The translations under genes were made by a program, and so were the position numbers. The notes beneath the pieces were generated by a model. The model had not been told where the DNA came from and made no database searches. It saw only the letters and a list, made by a program, of their open reading frames with translations. A stretch of DNA of 64,000 bases from Isochrysis galbana (Eukaryota > Haptophyta > Isochrysidales > Isochrysidaceae), in contig CM030941.1 of assembly GCA_018136815.1 (NCBI GenBank), positions 3,702,608 to 3,766,607 of the forward strand, written 5' to 3'. Every line of letters starts with the position of its first letter. Position 1 is the stretch's first letter. Shown here in pieces: positions 52,853-64,000 of this stretch.

Positions 52853-53722
52853 AAAAAACATCTGAAGATTCAGGCTACTACCGCTAGCTATAAAGACCAC
52901 GCACTCACGGTACCGACTCACGCCATCGCCTATACCCCAGAACACTCACTCCCTTTACACTACCCCCTTCATTCCTTTGTCTTTGGTATCGGGGGGGGGG
53001 CCCGCGTGCACTACGACGGGCCAAGCGCAAGGGGCGGGCCGGGGCAGACCTGTTGTTGGGTGTTCCTGTGGCAGACAAACGTAAAACGCCTTCTGAACTA
53101 TCTTATATTGTCCCCAGGGGGTCTCGGCCCCCGCCCTTCGGCCTTTCTTCGTCCGCTGCCGCACTTTCGCGGTGTTTGACTGCCGCGCAGGGTGTCTTCC
53201 CGTTGATATACCGTAAATGGGCGGATATCTTACCTATTCTCGGGCCAGATCGTGTGGTTTTTTTGTCGTTCTTTTCCCGTCGTTCTCTTCGTTCTCCTAC
53301 GGGCGTGTGCTGCATGGCGCGCGCCATGGCCCCCTTCTGGGGGGCCCCTCGGGGCCCCCCAGAGGGCCAGCCAGGGCAGCTCAGGGGGCAGTGGAGGCTG
53401 GGGCAGTGCCCCTGGCCTCTCCTGCCTCTCCCTCGCTCGCCTCGCTGGCCCTGGGTGCCCTCCTGGCGGCCTCGGTGGTCTGTGGCTCAGTGGTGAGGGG
53501 GGGGTCAGTACGAGCGAGGGCCAGTGCAGGCGAGTGCGTGCGGCGCGCAGCGCGCGCTCGGCGAAGGTCTGGGCCAGATTGATGTCAGCTCAGCCCCTGC
53601 CAGCAGGCAGGGGCTGAGGTTGGTTGTGCAGGCCCACCCAGGGGGTGTCTGCGATGGAGAGAGGGGGGCGCGAGGCCCCCATTGGCCTCCTACTTATTAA
53701 AGCCCGGGTATAAAAGTAGTTG
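52853..53722 (+). mobile_element. Complete family B retroelement with 18-bp target duplication
   Basis: Flanked by the exact 18-bp repeat caagaaacacaagagaaa (52835-52852 and 53723-53740). The left end is an A-run and ATCTGAAGATTCAGG, then the LINE-type leader with TTCCTTTGTCTTTGGTATCG. The middle shares the GCTCAGGGGGCAG block with family A. The right end has CAGCCCCTGCCAG, then the tail with GTATAAAAGTAGTTG. About 870 bp and no coding frame. This copy ties the LINE leader to the hairpin-type tail in one mobilised unit. Confidence 0.85.
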
Positions 53723-54559
53723 CAAGAAACACAAGAGAAACCGACCGTCCGATGGAGCGAGAGAAGGTCGAGGAATCGACCATCGGAGATCGGTACACGC
53801 CGCCTGCCACTGGAAACCCAGCACACTGAGCCCCTAAGTAGAGCACGAGGGGACGAGCCGCAAGGCGAGTGCGAGGGAGAGATAAGGGACGCGGGCGCGG
53901 CTGTCAGGGAAAGGTCACAGAGTCGCGCGCGCGGCGTGAATATTAAGAAGTTTTTTTTTATCATCGCCAACACAGATTATACTGGGGGGGGGGGAGCTAG
54001 CTATAGGATGTAGGGATAGGGGGGGCGGCCCGTGGCCTATGTCCGTCTGCGCGTCTGCGCTCTCGGGCGGGCGGCGCGCGCGCGCGCGCTCGCGCGCTCT
54101 AGAGACTCTCTCTCTACCTCCTCCCTCCGGCTCCGGGCTCCCCCCCCTCCTCCTCCTCCTCTCTCTCACCACGTACTACAGCCCATCCATCCATGATCCC
54201 TGCCCATCCCCATCCATGCCAAGCCCAACCAACCGCCAGCACCAATAGCCCCTCCGCCCTCCGCCCTCCCTATACTACAACCACACATCCCCGGCCGCAC
54301 GTCGCGCTCCACGCCCCTTTCGGTTGCGCAAACCCGTAGTCTTAAAGACTACCGGGTTGTCTTCGGGGGGGGGGGGGGGAGAGAACGGAAAATGTTTGCA
54401 TGTCTGCCTCCTTTGCCGCCTTCTGAGCAACGGCGCAACGGCTGAAGCCTCGCCGATCTTCCCCAAGGTTCGCTCCCTCCCCCCGAGGGTCTCCCCTATC
54501 ATTTCCCCGCTTGGGGTGCCCAGGTTTGCCTTGACAACCCACTAAACAGGGCGCACAAC

Positions 54560-55045
54560 TCATAGGGTCAGGGAGGCTCGGCGCCCGCCATTGCCATTGC
54601 GCGTCGGCGAGATCCGATCGTCAGGGTGTCAGGGCAGTCCGTCCGAGCGTCCGAGGGAGGGAGGAGGGAGCAATGGAGCAGTGGCAGTGCCGGGGGGGGC
54701 GTGAGCGAGGAGCGAGTGAGCGAGAGCGCTCCGCCCACCGAAAAATTGGTAAGTCCCGCGCCTGCCTTACGGGATATAAGTCGAGACCGAGTCCGCCGCT
54801 CCGCCGCCTGCCCGGAGACACCGGAGGAAGGGGGGGGATGATCACCGGGGGGGGGGGGGGGGCACCGGACCATATCTAAGCCCTTCACCCCTATCTATCC
54901 CCCTAGTAGTAGTAGTGCACGGGGGGAATAGCCTGATGGCGGGGGGGGGAAGGGCCGGGAGAGTGGGGGTGTAGAAAGTTTGCTGCGTGAAAGAGAAAGA
55001 ATGTAGTGGGTCCACGGCCGCGTGTGCGGTGAGAACATTAAAAGT
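54560..55045 (-). mobile_element. Family A element, reversed, 3' part missing
   Basis: Complement of family A from its 5' end (right side, matching GGTCCACGGCCGCGTGTGCG seen also at 63896) down to about its middle. The tail stem-loop is absent at the left end. Confidence 0.65.
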
Positions 55046-55489
55046 TTTGTTTTTGTTTGTTTCAGTTAGCGACCTCCCTTGTCCCTTGGTTTGCCTGCGT
55101 GCTCTCTCTGATGGTGCTGGCGGCTGGCGATCCGGCGCTGCGCGCCTAGCGCCTAGCGTCTGCTGTTGCTGTGCCCTTGTCCTTGCCTCCTTCACCTGCT
55201 TTCCGATCACGCACGCGCTCCCGCGCGACATACGATAAGCGATACATACCACCATACCACTTGCCACTTGGCATGCATGCAGAGGCAGAGGCAGAGGGCA
55301 GAGGGCAGAGGGCAGAGGGGCCTCATCACAACACCGCAACAGCCGAGGAGACCTTCCCCGAGACCCCCTCCTCCTTGAAGGCTCGACCCAGATAACGCAC
55401 GCCCTTCTTCCTTCTTCGGCAATTTTGGCACACACCCAAAGCGACCACAGCGCCGCCGCTACCGCTACAAGAACTGCCAAGAGGCCTGT

Positions 55490-55720
55490 CCGAGCCCTCC
55501 CTCAAGCAACAAGCAAGGCCCAAAGTAGTGCACATGGGTCAAACCCCCGGGAACCGAAGGACAAGGACAAGCAAGAACCAAGGAACAACAGGCGGAACAA
55601 GCGGCAAGCGGAACAAGCACGACGGGGGGAGCGGAAGGGGGGGGGAGGAAGGGTGAGGGTGAGGAGTGAGGAGTGAGCGTGAGCGTGGGATACGGGTAAG
55701 GGCGATGTCGTCGGGACACC
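55490..55720 (-). mobile_element. LINE-leader fragment, reversed
   Basis: On the minus strand contains GTTCCTTGGTTCTTGCTTGT, a CGGTTCCCGGGGG block and CCCATGTGCACTACTTTGGG, as in the leader at 900-1060. Confidence 0.5.
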
Positions 55721-55961
55721 TGGGGAGGGTAGGCGTAATAGCAGTAGATGGCATCTTCAAAGGTTTCCGGTAGTGAGGATTTGATTCTTCATACTTCATA
55801 CTACATATTACATATTACTACCACAATGTACAATGTCCTTCTTTCTCTGTTTGATGTTTGATGGCTTCCCCTTCAACATTATAATCTATGAATATCTCCA
55901 TAAGCATAATGTTTACTCTTCTGTCCCGGCCGTCAATTGTCCACGCGACCGCGCCGCCGCC

Positions 55962-58900
55962 ATGCCGCGCTGCTCGAAGCGGGGGATGTCGCACTCGCTC
56001 AAAAAGCTGCAGCGGCGGGGGGGCGTTGCCAATGTCAAGTGCGCCAAGTCGAAGCGCAAGCAGGCCAGCCGAGCCGAGAATGCCCGGCCCACCAGGAAGA
56101 AGAGGAAGGCACGTGAAGACCCGGATGGGGACGATGAGATGGCGGACACGTCCGAGGCACGTACAGATGTGGCGAGGCGTGCGGAGGCGCGGAAGCAGCT
56201 GGGCAAGCAGTCGCGCCAAGCCGAGTTCGCAAAGCGCCGCGGTCTCGCGACCCCCAGCATTCTGAGTGCCGCGATGGGCGGTGGCCTCGGTGGCGACGAC
56301 GATCGTGAGTCTGATGCGCTTGCCGCGAGTGGCGTGGCAGAGCGCGCGCTTTCAGTGGCACCGCGAAACCAGCGGAGCTTTCAGAAGGAGCTCGCGCGTG
56401 NNNNNNNNNNNNNNNNNNNNNNNNNNNNNNNNNNNNNNNNNNNNNNNNNNNNNNNNNNNNNNNNNNNNNNNNNNNNNNNNNNNNNNNNNNNNNNNNNNNN
56501 CGGGCAAAACGGCCTCGCGGCTGAATGGCCGACGGATCCCGCTTGATGATTCAGATTCAGCGTCTGAGTGGGTTGCATCCGACGACGGCGACGACGATGT
56601 GAGAGACTATGTCGTCAGCACACTGCCTGCTCAAGTGGGCGCGCTTCGGGCGCACGCGCGTCCCTCAAATCGCCACCACATTCAGCGGGACTCACTCGTT
56701 CCTGCCTCGCAACGTCACCTGCAGAGGGCATCTTCCAGGCCCAGGAAGACGAGTTCTGCTCCCGCCTCGCGCTGCTCGTTGCCCGCCTCGCAGCGCACAG
56801 CGTGGAAGGCCACCACACGCCGCAGGCATAAGAAGGCAGCTGATTCGGATGACGAGGGCGAGTCTGAGGAGGAGGCTGATCTCTCCGTTTACCAGCATGA
56901 TAAACCAGAGGAGGTGAGGTCTAGACTCTCCGCGTCCGCCCACGGACTCCAGACATCAGTGCCGCCCCTCGAGGCTCGTTGCCTTGTAGCCTCACCCTCC
57001 CATGAGCCAACCTGCGAACTTTGCCCGAGTCGCAGATCAAAATGCTTCAGCGTCTCAAGAAGCAGCTTCTTCGGAAGCTGCACCGGCTGCAAATTCCAGA
57101 CAACCCCTTGGACAAGCTGATTCACGAGCTTGGCGGAACCGAACACGTGGCCGAGCTCACCGGCCGCAAGGGCAGGCTCGTGCGCGACGAGACAGGCAAG
57201 ACCGTCTATTCCAAGCGCAATGTGGGCGAATTCGATGCGAATACCGGACGGCAGGTGTGGGCAGGGGCTCGCCGCATGCCTGCTGACGTAGCCTGTTGCC
57301 ACTAAAAGGGCTCATGAGCCTCGGCCGCGTCCTTTGGTCGCAGGTTCCCATGGAGCGGATCAACCTCCAGGAGAAAGCCTCGTTCATGCAGGGCAAGAAG
57401 CTGGTCGCCATTATATCTGAGGCTGCCTCATCAGGTTCACTCCGGCATCGCCACGCCTTGATCAGCCCGGCATAGCACCCTTTTGCTAGGCCTTGCAAGG
57501 CGCCATCCCATTGTCGCGTTTTAGACAGGTCCTACTGGTCCGGCCATCCTGCTGTCGTGCCTTGACTTGAGGACTCCATGTTGTTCACAGGTATTTCGCT
57601 GCAGGCGGACCGGCGTGTCGCCAACACACGCAAGCGCGTGCACATCACCCTTGAACTACCATGGTCGGCCGACCAGTGCATCCAGCAATGCGGACGCACT
57701 CATCGCTCGAACCAAGTGCATGGTCCGGAATACGAGCTGATGATGACTGCGGTGAGGCCTCGCGCATGCGGCTGAATCGGATTCGCAAACGCCTTTCGCG
57801 TCCTGGGCTCCTAAACCTCGTCATCCACGTCGCTAGGGTTGCCCATCCTCGCGCCCCCATCCCCATCCTTCGTAGTGCGGTGGCGAACGCCGCTTTGCGT
57901 CGACAGTGGCGAAGCGCTTGCAGGCACTCGGCGCCATCACGAAGGGCGACCGGCGCGCTGCCGATGCGTCTGACCTCTCTGCTTTCGATGTTGATACACG
58001 GTTTGTCGAGCGAGGGGTGCCAACCGGTGTCCTCCACCTAGCCCATCGGGTCACATCTCCCGCACCGTTGTCTCATAGGTATGGGAAACAAGCCCTTCAT
58101 TCCCTCGTCGAGATCACGTTAGTGCCGGCGATTTCCGCCACCGTACCACCTAGCTCGCACGTGCGACAGGCGCTCGGATTCCGCGCAAGTGACGAGCAGC
58201 TGCAGGTGCGCCCTCACCTCCGAAACTAGTGATGAGGGAAAGAGACTTCGCCCGATGCACGAGGGGCACGCCCTTGAGCCTAGTCGTCGCTTTTGAGGCG
58301 TGACATTCGGGGGACTGCGGCCTTTCACCCTCCACGTACCGGCCGTCCACAGGGAAAGTGGATGGCATACCTTGAAGAAGCCGAGGACGCCTTGGCCGGG
58401 GCAGGCGTCACAACAGACTGCCCGAGCGTGAAGCACTTCCTAAATCGCCTGCTTGGTATGCCGGTCACGATGCAAAACAAGGTGTTCACGCACTTCATGG
58501 CGCTCCTCGAGGAGAAGGTAAGCAATACGCTGTCGAGCACTTGCCTTGTATCGTACACGCTCCACACGATGTCCTCGCGTGGCCCGAGCCTATTCGTTCC
58601 TACATGCTCTTAGCCGGACGTCCATTATGTGAGATGGATGACCTACCGTATTCCGATTCCCATGTGTTTACACACAACAGATTCAGCGTGCTAAGGACAA
58701 CATGGAATTTGATGACGGCGTCGTAGATGTGCGCGGCGAGTCGGTGGAAATCGCGCCCGGATTTCCGACGACCGTTGCACATGACGAGGTCACGGGCGTG
58801 CCTCTGGCCCACTGCAAGATTCTCGTCGACCGCGGATTCTCCTTTGAACGCGCCAAGGAGCTGCTTGCTGATCAGGCCAGCAAACATGGCGGGGAGATGC

Positions 58901-59655
58901 CGCGCGAGGGCTTCTACGCTAGCACGCAACCCCTCCCCGGTCGCAACGTGCGGAGCCACATTTTGCTCATCCAAAAGCCGATGCCAACTATGGCATTGAA
59001 CTGGATTCCGACATTTCGCATTTTCCGCCCAGCTACCGGCCTTAGTATGGAGGACACCTACGAAAGGATTGTTGGCAGATACCCTCCAAAATTTTCCAAA
59101 CTGACCGCCGAGCAAGCTGAACAAATGTGGAAACGCCTCTACGATGAGGGCAAGACCGTCTGCTCTCACGGCCCAAATTGCAAGAATGGTCGGAACTGCA
59201 TTGTTGGCAAACGCCAGCAAGAACAGCACATTCTTACGGGCTCGGTTTTGCCGTTCTGGGCGAAAATTAAAGAACAGCTTGACCGCACCAAGAACTTACT
59301 GGGTCGGCAAAGGGAGACCAAGATGCGTATTGTGCGTGTAAGATGCAAGAAAGCGGATGGCACCGAAGTCCGTCTAGTCGGCATCAGGCTGGCCGATCAG
59401 TACACTGTTGATCGGTTGCGCAGCGAGCTCAATGGGTCGACGTCTGAGTCAAAGCCGGAAGTTAAGTCCAACATCAACTCGAAGCGCCCCATCAGTCAAG
59501 GCAATTCGCGGCCTGAGTCTTCCAAGATGCCCGGGGACGGGTCGTCGGCGCGATCCGCTCCCGATGTCCAGCGAAACACCAATGGCTATCGTGTGAACGC
59601 GAGGTGCGCGGCAATCGCTATGCCCTGCCCAAGTCCACCGTGGACCCATCGCTGA
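55962..59655 (+). CDS. SBNO: Strawberry notch-like helicase protein, interrupted by assembly gap
   Basis: Nuclear SBNO proteins combine an SF2 helicase half, a conserved C-terminal helicase half and a unique tail, and act in transcription control. The start (ATG 55962, GCCGCC context) opens a Lys/Arg-rich N-terminus to the N-run at 56401-56500. Exons after the gap are 56501-56598, 56725-56913, 57036-57254, 57344-57434, 57591-57751, 57876-58000, 58079-58117, 58298-58517 and 58681-59655. From 57036 the phases agree for 609 aa. Motifs: [39 protein letters not shown] across a junction, [40 protein letters not shown], and CSHGPNC in the tail. The N-terminal helicase half (Walker A/DExH) is not seen and probably falls in the gap. 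Confidence 0.9.
56401..56500. other. Assembly gap (100 N)
   Basis: Exactly 100 undetermined bases, a conventional placeholder for unknown length, inside the strawberry notch gene. Confidence 0.99.
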
Positions 59656-59691
59656 ACCTCTTTAACTCATGCGTCGGAAAGGAGACATCGC

Positions 59692-60036
59692 TCAACCCTG
59701 TTGAGTGGACTCATCGCTCAACCCCGCCCGCTTGACTAGCCCGATGTTCCTCATCTCATCATGCAATGCGTCGTCTGACCACACAGGGTTCGCGTGTTCG
59801 GTCTCCAATCCCCCGCGGGCCAACTCCTGAATGGCAAAGTGGGCACGATCCTCTCGTGGGCTGCCAGTGCACCACCAGCAGGTCGATGGGTTGTCGCGCT
59901 CTCCAATCATGCTGAATCGCATTCTATCCAGGAGAAGAATCTCACCCTCCTTTGAGCCGCGCTCAGTGCTGTTGAATTCGAACTTGTCGGCCAGCGGCGT
60001 GCAGGAGGACTTGAGTAGGGGCTTTAAAGGGTCCAT
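59692..60036 (-). CDS. Small hypothetical protein, convergent with SBNO
   Basis: A 114-aa frame from the ATG at 60036 to a stop at 59692, ending 36 bp past the SBNO stop codon. It reads MDPLKPLLKSSCTPLADK, then SKEGEILLLDRMRFSMIGE, CWWCTGSPREDRAHFA and a charged C-terminus. No family recognised. The first 35 residues recur upstream as a diverged tandem copy (60175-60063), which supports a constrained sequence. Alternative: a non-coding remnant of a duplicated exon. Confidence 0.45.
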   Translation of the reverse strand: MDPLKPLLKSSCTPLADKFEFNSTERGSKEGEILLLDRMRFSMIGERDNPSTCWWCTGSPREDRAHFAIQELARGGLETEHANPVWSDDALHDEMRNIGLVKRAGLSDESTQQG

Positions 60037-60175
60037 GACTCTCCAAGCATGCTGAATGTATTATATTCAAGAGAAGAATCTCACCCTCCTTTGAGCTGCG
60101 CACAGTGCTGTCGAAATCTGGCTTGTCGGCAGGCGGCGTGCAGGAAGGCTTGAGCAGGGGCTTCCAAGGTTCCAT
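59925..60175 (-). repeat. Tandem duplication, period 139 bp
   Basis: Two copies of a segment starting with ATG (60175 and 60036, minus strand) and ending in GAGATTCTTCTC. Differences between copies are mostly substitutions that keep the frame open: SCTPPADKPDFDST against SCTPLADKFEFNST. Confidence 0.8.
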
Positions 60176-60840
60176 GACGAGAGCCTTCGAGCTCGCTAAG
60201 CCATTTCGGATGCATCTGCAAAATCGCCATTTTCAAGCTCGCCGCGACACACGTGTAGCGGCGCTTGCTTGCTGCGGCGACTACTATTGTGTATTGGCTT
60301 GCGCAATGCCATGGAACGGGTCAAGTCGTATGACCCCCTCCTGAACTTGCATTCGCATAGTGTGAGCACCACTTCGGCATACTGACTGCCATTGATGCGT
60401 TCGCACCTAAGTGACCTTCTCTGAGCGGGGTCTGGGCGTAGGGCCAACGCCTAGGTAGGTCACCGTCATGTGATTGTCTCCAATATCACCAGATGGCAGG
60501 TGTTCGGCGAGGGGCGGTGGTGTAGAATGTTGAGACTGGCTTGCTTTGGTATGAGATTCAGTCGATCCGTGTGCAAACAAAGCAGTGCATGCGCGCATGG
60601 CTTGACGCGCACATGAGCTGCTTGCGGCACATTGGACGGGCTGCTGAATTCTCATTCATCTGCGCAAGAGATTGCGTGCACAAAACGTGCGGTGTGTATC
60701 CTTGGTCATTTTCGGTTGGTTTCTCTGATTTTAGTTATTGCAATATTATTGCCATTTAGATTTAGGCGCGTCTTGCGGATTACCATTCTTGCTGGCTAGG
60801 GGGAGCGAGCCACCCCGAGGGTTCACCTCGCGTCTGACGT
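60176..60840. other. Intergenic, nothing recognised
   Basis: No coding, repeat or RNA feature could be supported here. Confidence 0.4.
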
Positions 60841-60892
60841 TAGCAATTTGCGCTCCCCGGGGTCCGGGTGCCGCACTAAGATATATGATTTT

Positions 60893-62480
60893 ATTCGATA
60901 TTTCAGATCATCTATGTTGATTTCAATCGATACGAATCTACTTATTAACATGACATTCAGTGTTTCCGGAGCCGACAACTCCTTCGAATTCCTCAAGGCA
61001 TGGAAGCGTGGTATCGAGGCTGTAGCCACCGGCGAGGCCCCGCATCACTCCCTTTCCTGCATCTCCATTGCCCGCATGGTACTAGCCCCCGCTGAGCAGG
61101 CGCGGGCTGAAGCGAGCAACTACGGCCGACAGGACATCAACGGACCGCTTACCGTCGGCCACATCGACGACGTCGTGCGTATGGTCAAGGAGCGCCTCGG
61201 CTCATCCAGCGCCGGCTCCGATCCGTCCGATAAGAAACCGGTAGCCAATGGGACAGGCGGCCGTGGCAGCGAGCAGCGCTCAGCGCTCAGCCAGTCGCCA
61301 GGACAAACGCCCTCAGGCCCGGCCTGACCACACCAAGGAGCCACCTCCCGCCTCGACTACAGGCGATCTACCGCCGCTCAACGCACCGCTGCCGCAGCGC
61401 AGCCGCAAGTGCGACCCTCCAGCCAACAAGGTTGGTCACCCTGAAGGTATAGAATGGGACATTGAAACCTGGCGTAATGCGTAATGCTAAGGTGGATTTT
61501 GATCCCATGTCCCGCTATTGCACCCACTCGGGCCTGGCCGCCTCTTTCGCCAGGGCCCGCCCGGTAGATGCTACGCTAAAAGAACCCCGCACGCGTCGTC
61601 CTACGTCCGAGGGAGGCGTGTGGACAACCACCAATGGCTGCGCCTACTGCGCCTTCCGCCCTCCTCCGCCGGACGGCCTGAGACCGCCCGCGCCAGCCAT
61701 CCGGACAACTAGCGCTATGGCACCGGTGATGGGGCACACTCCCCCTACTACTGCCAGCCATTTATCCGTTTTTTGTGTGAGGCTGAGCAGGAAGTACCTG
61801 AAGCCCACCGCCCCTATCTCCGCGCGTGCGTAGTGATTAGTCGCTCGCGCCGCTAGGAGCTAGGTGAGGCCGCCGCTATCTGTTTCGTTGATTGTCCTCT
61901 CCCGCGGCGGCCTGGACCGCCACCAGTTACCCTCTACGACCCTCGTTTTATACTCAGGCGCCCAGCGCCATCCCGCCCTCCGTACGCCCTGCCGCCTATC
62001 CGCCTATGCGGCCACCTCTCACTCGCACGCAGCCCCTAGCCGCCCATCCCTCGCCAGCAGTCACCGCCGTTGGCACCTCCGTCCGGCTTCTCACTCCAAG
62101 TCTTCGTCTCCATCGTCCAGCCTATCCAGGGCTGGCTCCACCTGCTTACTCAGGGTGGAGACCAAACCGCCCCAGACACGACCTTCGTGCACTCGTCCCG
62201 AATCTTGCCGGCATCTACCCATGCCACTCGAATCCCGCTCGCAGCCTCGTCCGGTTTTGAGCGCGACGCGCTCTCGTCCGCCCTCCTTTCCGTCGCTTCT
62301 GATCCTGCTTCGGTGACAGGCTTTATCCTGGCTCTAGCCCAGGGAGCCTCGCGCCACCGACGCACCGCGCCCTCCGCCTCGCCGCTCGTATCTCTACACC
62401 GCACCGTTGAATCCGGCCCCCACGGCCACTCCATCGCTTATGTCGTAGTCGTTAGCCGTTGGTTAGCGCCGCCACCTTAG
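60893..62480 (+). pseudogene. Gag-like retroelement protein, frameshifted
   Basis: The frame with TFSVSGADNSFEFLKAWKRG (about 60950-61327) is protein-like with a helical core (HIDDVVRMVKERLG). It is followed in other frames by EGIEWDIETWR, GCAYCAFRPPPPDG, then GAHSPYYCQPFIRFLCEAEQ. C-x2-C and H-x4-C in adjacent frames suggest a C2HC-type zinc finger split by a frameshift near 61715. A further frame (62070-62480, FERDALSSALLSVASDP) may be the remainder. No protease or polymerase follows. Probably a decayed gag gene leading into family D material. Confidence 0.45.
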
Positions 62481-62489
62481 GCGTCTTCG

Positions 62490-63310
62490 AGCCCAGTCGT
62501 TCTTGTTGCCGCGGAGTTTTACTCGTAACTTGTAGAACTCTTCACTCGTAATTCGCCCTTCGCTCCTTGCCGTCGCGCCCCTTTGCGTGGCCTGTCTCGC
62601 TCCTGTTTCGCTCCTTTGCACCTTGGGCCTTGCTCTGTCTTTGGTCCCTCCTTGTTGTCGTTCCCCCGCGCTCGCGCTCGCTCTCGTCGTAGGTGTTCGT
62701 CGCTGTGGGCACCTCTCCCCCGCTCGAAGCCTATCCTCTCGCCCCTTTCGGTTTTACGCACGTAGATTCCCTCCTTACTTCCTACTTACTCGTTCGCGGT
62801 AACCGCCGTTCGCCGTCGGCTCTTCCGTCGCATCGTCGCTCTCTTGTCGGCTTTCTCTTCCTTGTTTCCTTCCTTCTGTGTCTTCCCCGCCCAAGTGGGG
62901 AAAGATACGTGAGTGCGGGGGGATGTTGGGTGAAAGTCGAGTGTGCGTGTCTCGGATTGTTGTCGGACTAGTCGGATTGGTACCCTGTCGGCCTCTGTCG
63001 CCCTCGTCCCTCGCCCCAGTCGCTCCTCGCTCCCTCGTTCTCGCTCTCGCTCTCGCTCTCGCTCCGTCGTAACAAGCAATCTTACAACACCAACCAAATC
63101 CACTCACTCACCCACTCACACTCGCTATCTGCCATGTCCGCTCCGTCCTCGCGCTCGCCCTCGCCGTTGCCCGCCATCCATCTCCCAACCATGGGTGGGA
63201 GATGATCAGCCCGTCCAACCCGCCAATGTCCAAAAGGCCGTGCCTTCCGCCGTAAACCTTCCGTCCCATCCGGTTCCTCCTGTTCCATCCGTAACCTCCA
63301 CTCCGTCATA
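62490..63310 (+). mobile_element. Family D leader and gag-like start, copy
   Basis: The leader shares GTCGCTCTCTTGTCGGC and TTCTCTTCCTTGTTTCCTTC with 12690-12760. An ATG at 63134 opens MSAPSSRSPSP, as at 12996. It breaks off at a family A element near 63311. Confidence 0.5.
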
Positions 63311-63930
63311 GAGGCTCAGGAGCGCCAGCGAGGGAGAGGCAGGGGAGGCTAGGACCCAGCAGCCCCAACCTCCTCTGCCACCTTAGCTAGCCTCCAGGAG
63401 CCTCTTGCTCCTGGGGTCGCCAATGGGCAGCGTGAGGCCTGCCGCAGGCGCGCTATCGCGCGTGCCGCAGGAGAGGGGAGGGGCCCTGGCCTCCCCTGCT
63501 ACCTTAGCTGGCCTCCAGGAGCCTCCAGGGGTCGCCAATGGGGAGCTGGAGGCCTGCCGCAGGCGCGCCAGCATCGCGCGTGCCGTAGGAGAGCGGGGAG
63601 AGAGCGCGCAGAGAAGGTGGGGGCGTGAGCGAGAGCTCCGCCCACCTAAAAATTGGTAAGTCCCGCGCCTATTTACAGGATAAGTCGGGACCGAGGCCGC
63701 CGCCTACCTGGAGACACAACAGGAAGGAGGGAAATGCTCACCGGGGGGGGCGCGGGCCACCGGACCATGGACTATACCTAAGCCCTTCGCCCCTATCTCC
63801 CTAGTAGTGCACGGGGGGAGTCGCCTGATGGCGGGGGGGGGGAGGGCCGGGGGAGTGGGGATGTAGAAAGTGTGCTGCGTGAAAGAAAGTAGTGGGTCCA
63901 CGGCCGCGTGTGCGGTGGGAATGTTAAAAG
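63311..63930 (-). mobile_element. Family A element, reversed, partial
   Basis: Complement of the family A 5' and middle regions; the 5' end lies at about 63925 (ATGTTAAAAGGTTT). It contains an internal duplication of the GCCTGCCGCAGGCGCGC block (63436 and 63556). The hairpin tail is absent on the left. Confidence 0.65.
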
Positions 63931-64000
63931 GTTTATCCCCCTAGTAGTGCACGGGGGGAGACGCCTAATGGCGGGGGGGGGGAGCAGGGCCGGGGAGTGG
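63931..64000 (-). mobile_element. Second family A copy running off the window
   Basis: Directly after the first copy the segment CCCCCTAGTAGTGCACGGGG is repeated (first at 63799), so a second reversed copy or a tandem duplication begins and continues past the window edge. Confidence 0.55.

Noticed and set aside
1-64000. tRNA, rRNA or CRISPR features
   Set aside because: No cloverleaf with a GGTTCGA-type B box, no rRNA-like conserved block and no regularly spaced direct repeats were noticed by eye.

Overview
This is GC-rich nuclear DNA from a eukaryote. Spliceosomal introns (about 75-220 nt, mostly GT-AG), DnaJB, p24, Elongin C and strawberry-notch genes, and a very dense load of LINEs, hAT transposons and short retroelements rule out a bacterium. 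A LOV-type PAS gene pair and a bacterial/organelle-type RqcH (NFACT) protein fit a photosynthetic protist. I favour a GC-rich microalga such as a haptophyte, but this is inference only. A 100-N run at 56401-56500 is an assembly gap.

Layout. 1-2.8 kb: short retroelements. 2.8-4.2 kb: DnaJB-type Hsp40 (minus). 5.0-7.9 kb: an apparently intact hAT transposon with terminal inverted repeats and 8-bp target duplication. 9.9-11.0 kb: p24/TMED cargo-receptor gene with a tandemly duplicated 3' end. 11.7-14.3 kb: nested retroelements. 15.4-17.5 kb (minus) and 22.1-24.4 kb (plus): two paralogous LOV-like PAS proteins with identical intron positions. 18.6-21.5 kb between them: mobile-element remains. 27.3-29.5 kb: nine-exon PH/coiled-coil gene (minus). 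30.8-31.3 kb: Elongin C with a GA-AG intron. 32.2-36.5 kb: LINE with ORF1 and an ORF2 truncated at its 3' side, abutting a broken gene of the MGQY family. 38.7-40.3 kb: membrane coiled-coil protein (minus). 41.4-42.7 kb: retroelement 5' end beside an ankyrin fragment. 43.6-44.9 kb: RqcH-like gene. 48.6-50.0 kb: unassigned beta-sandwich-like plus coiled-coil gene. 52.9-55.7 kb: retroelements. 56.0-59.7 kb: strawberry notch. 59.7-60.2 kb: small minus-strand gene with a tandemly duplicated start. 60.9-64.0 kb: gag-like pseudogene and retroelements.

The host genes share no obvious pathway; they are scattered housekeeping and regulatory genes in a sea of repeats. The most coherent unexplained systems are (i) a set of non-autonomous retroelements ending not in poly(A) but in a stem-loop with loop ATAA whose stem covaries between copies, with 14-18 bp (in one copy about 21 bp) target duplications, together with a LINE whose 5' leader recurs in several short elements, and (ii) the paired LOV-like regulators. 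Exon boundaries given here were read by eye from splice signals, reading-frame phase and family conservation.
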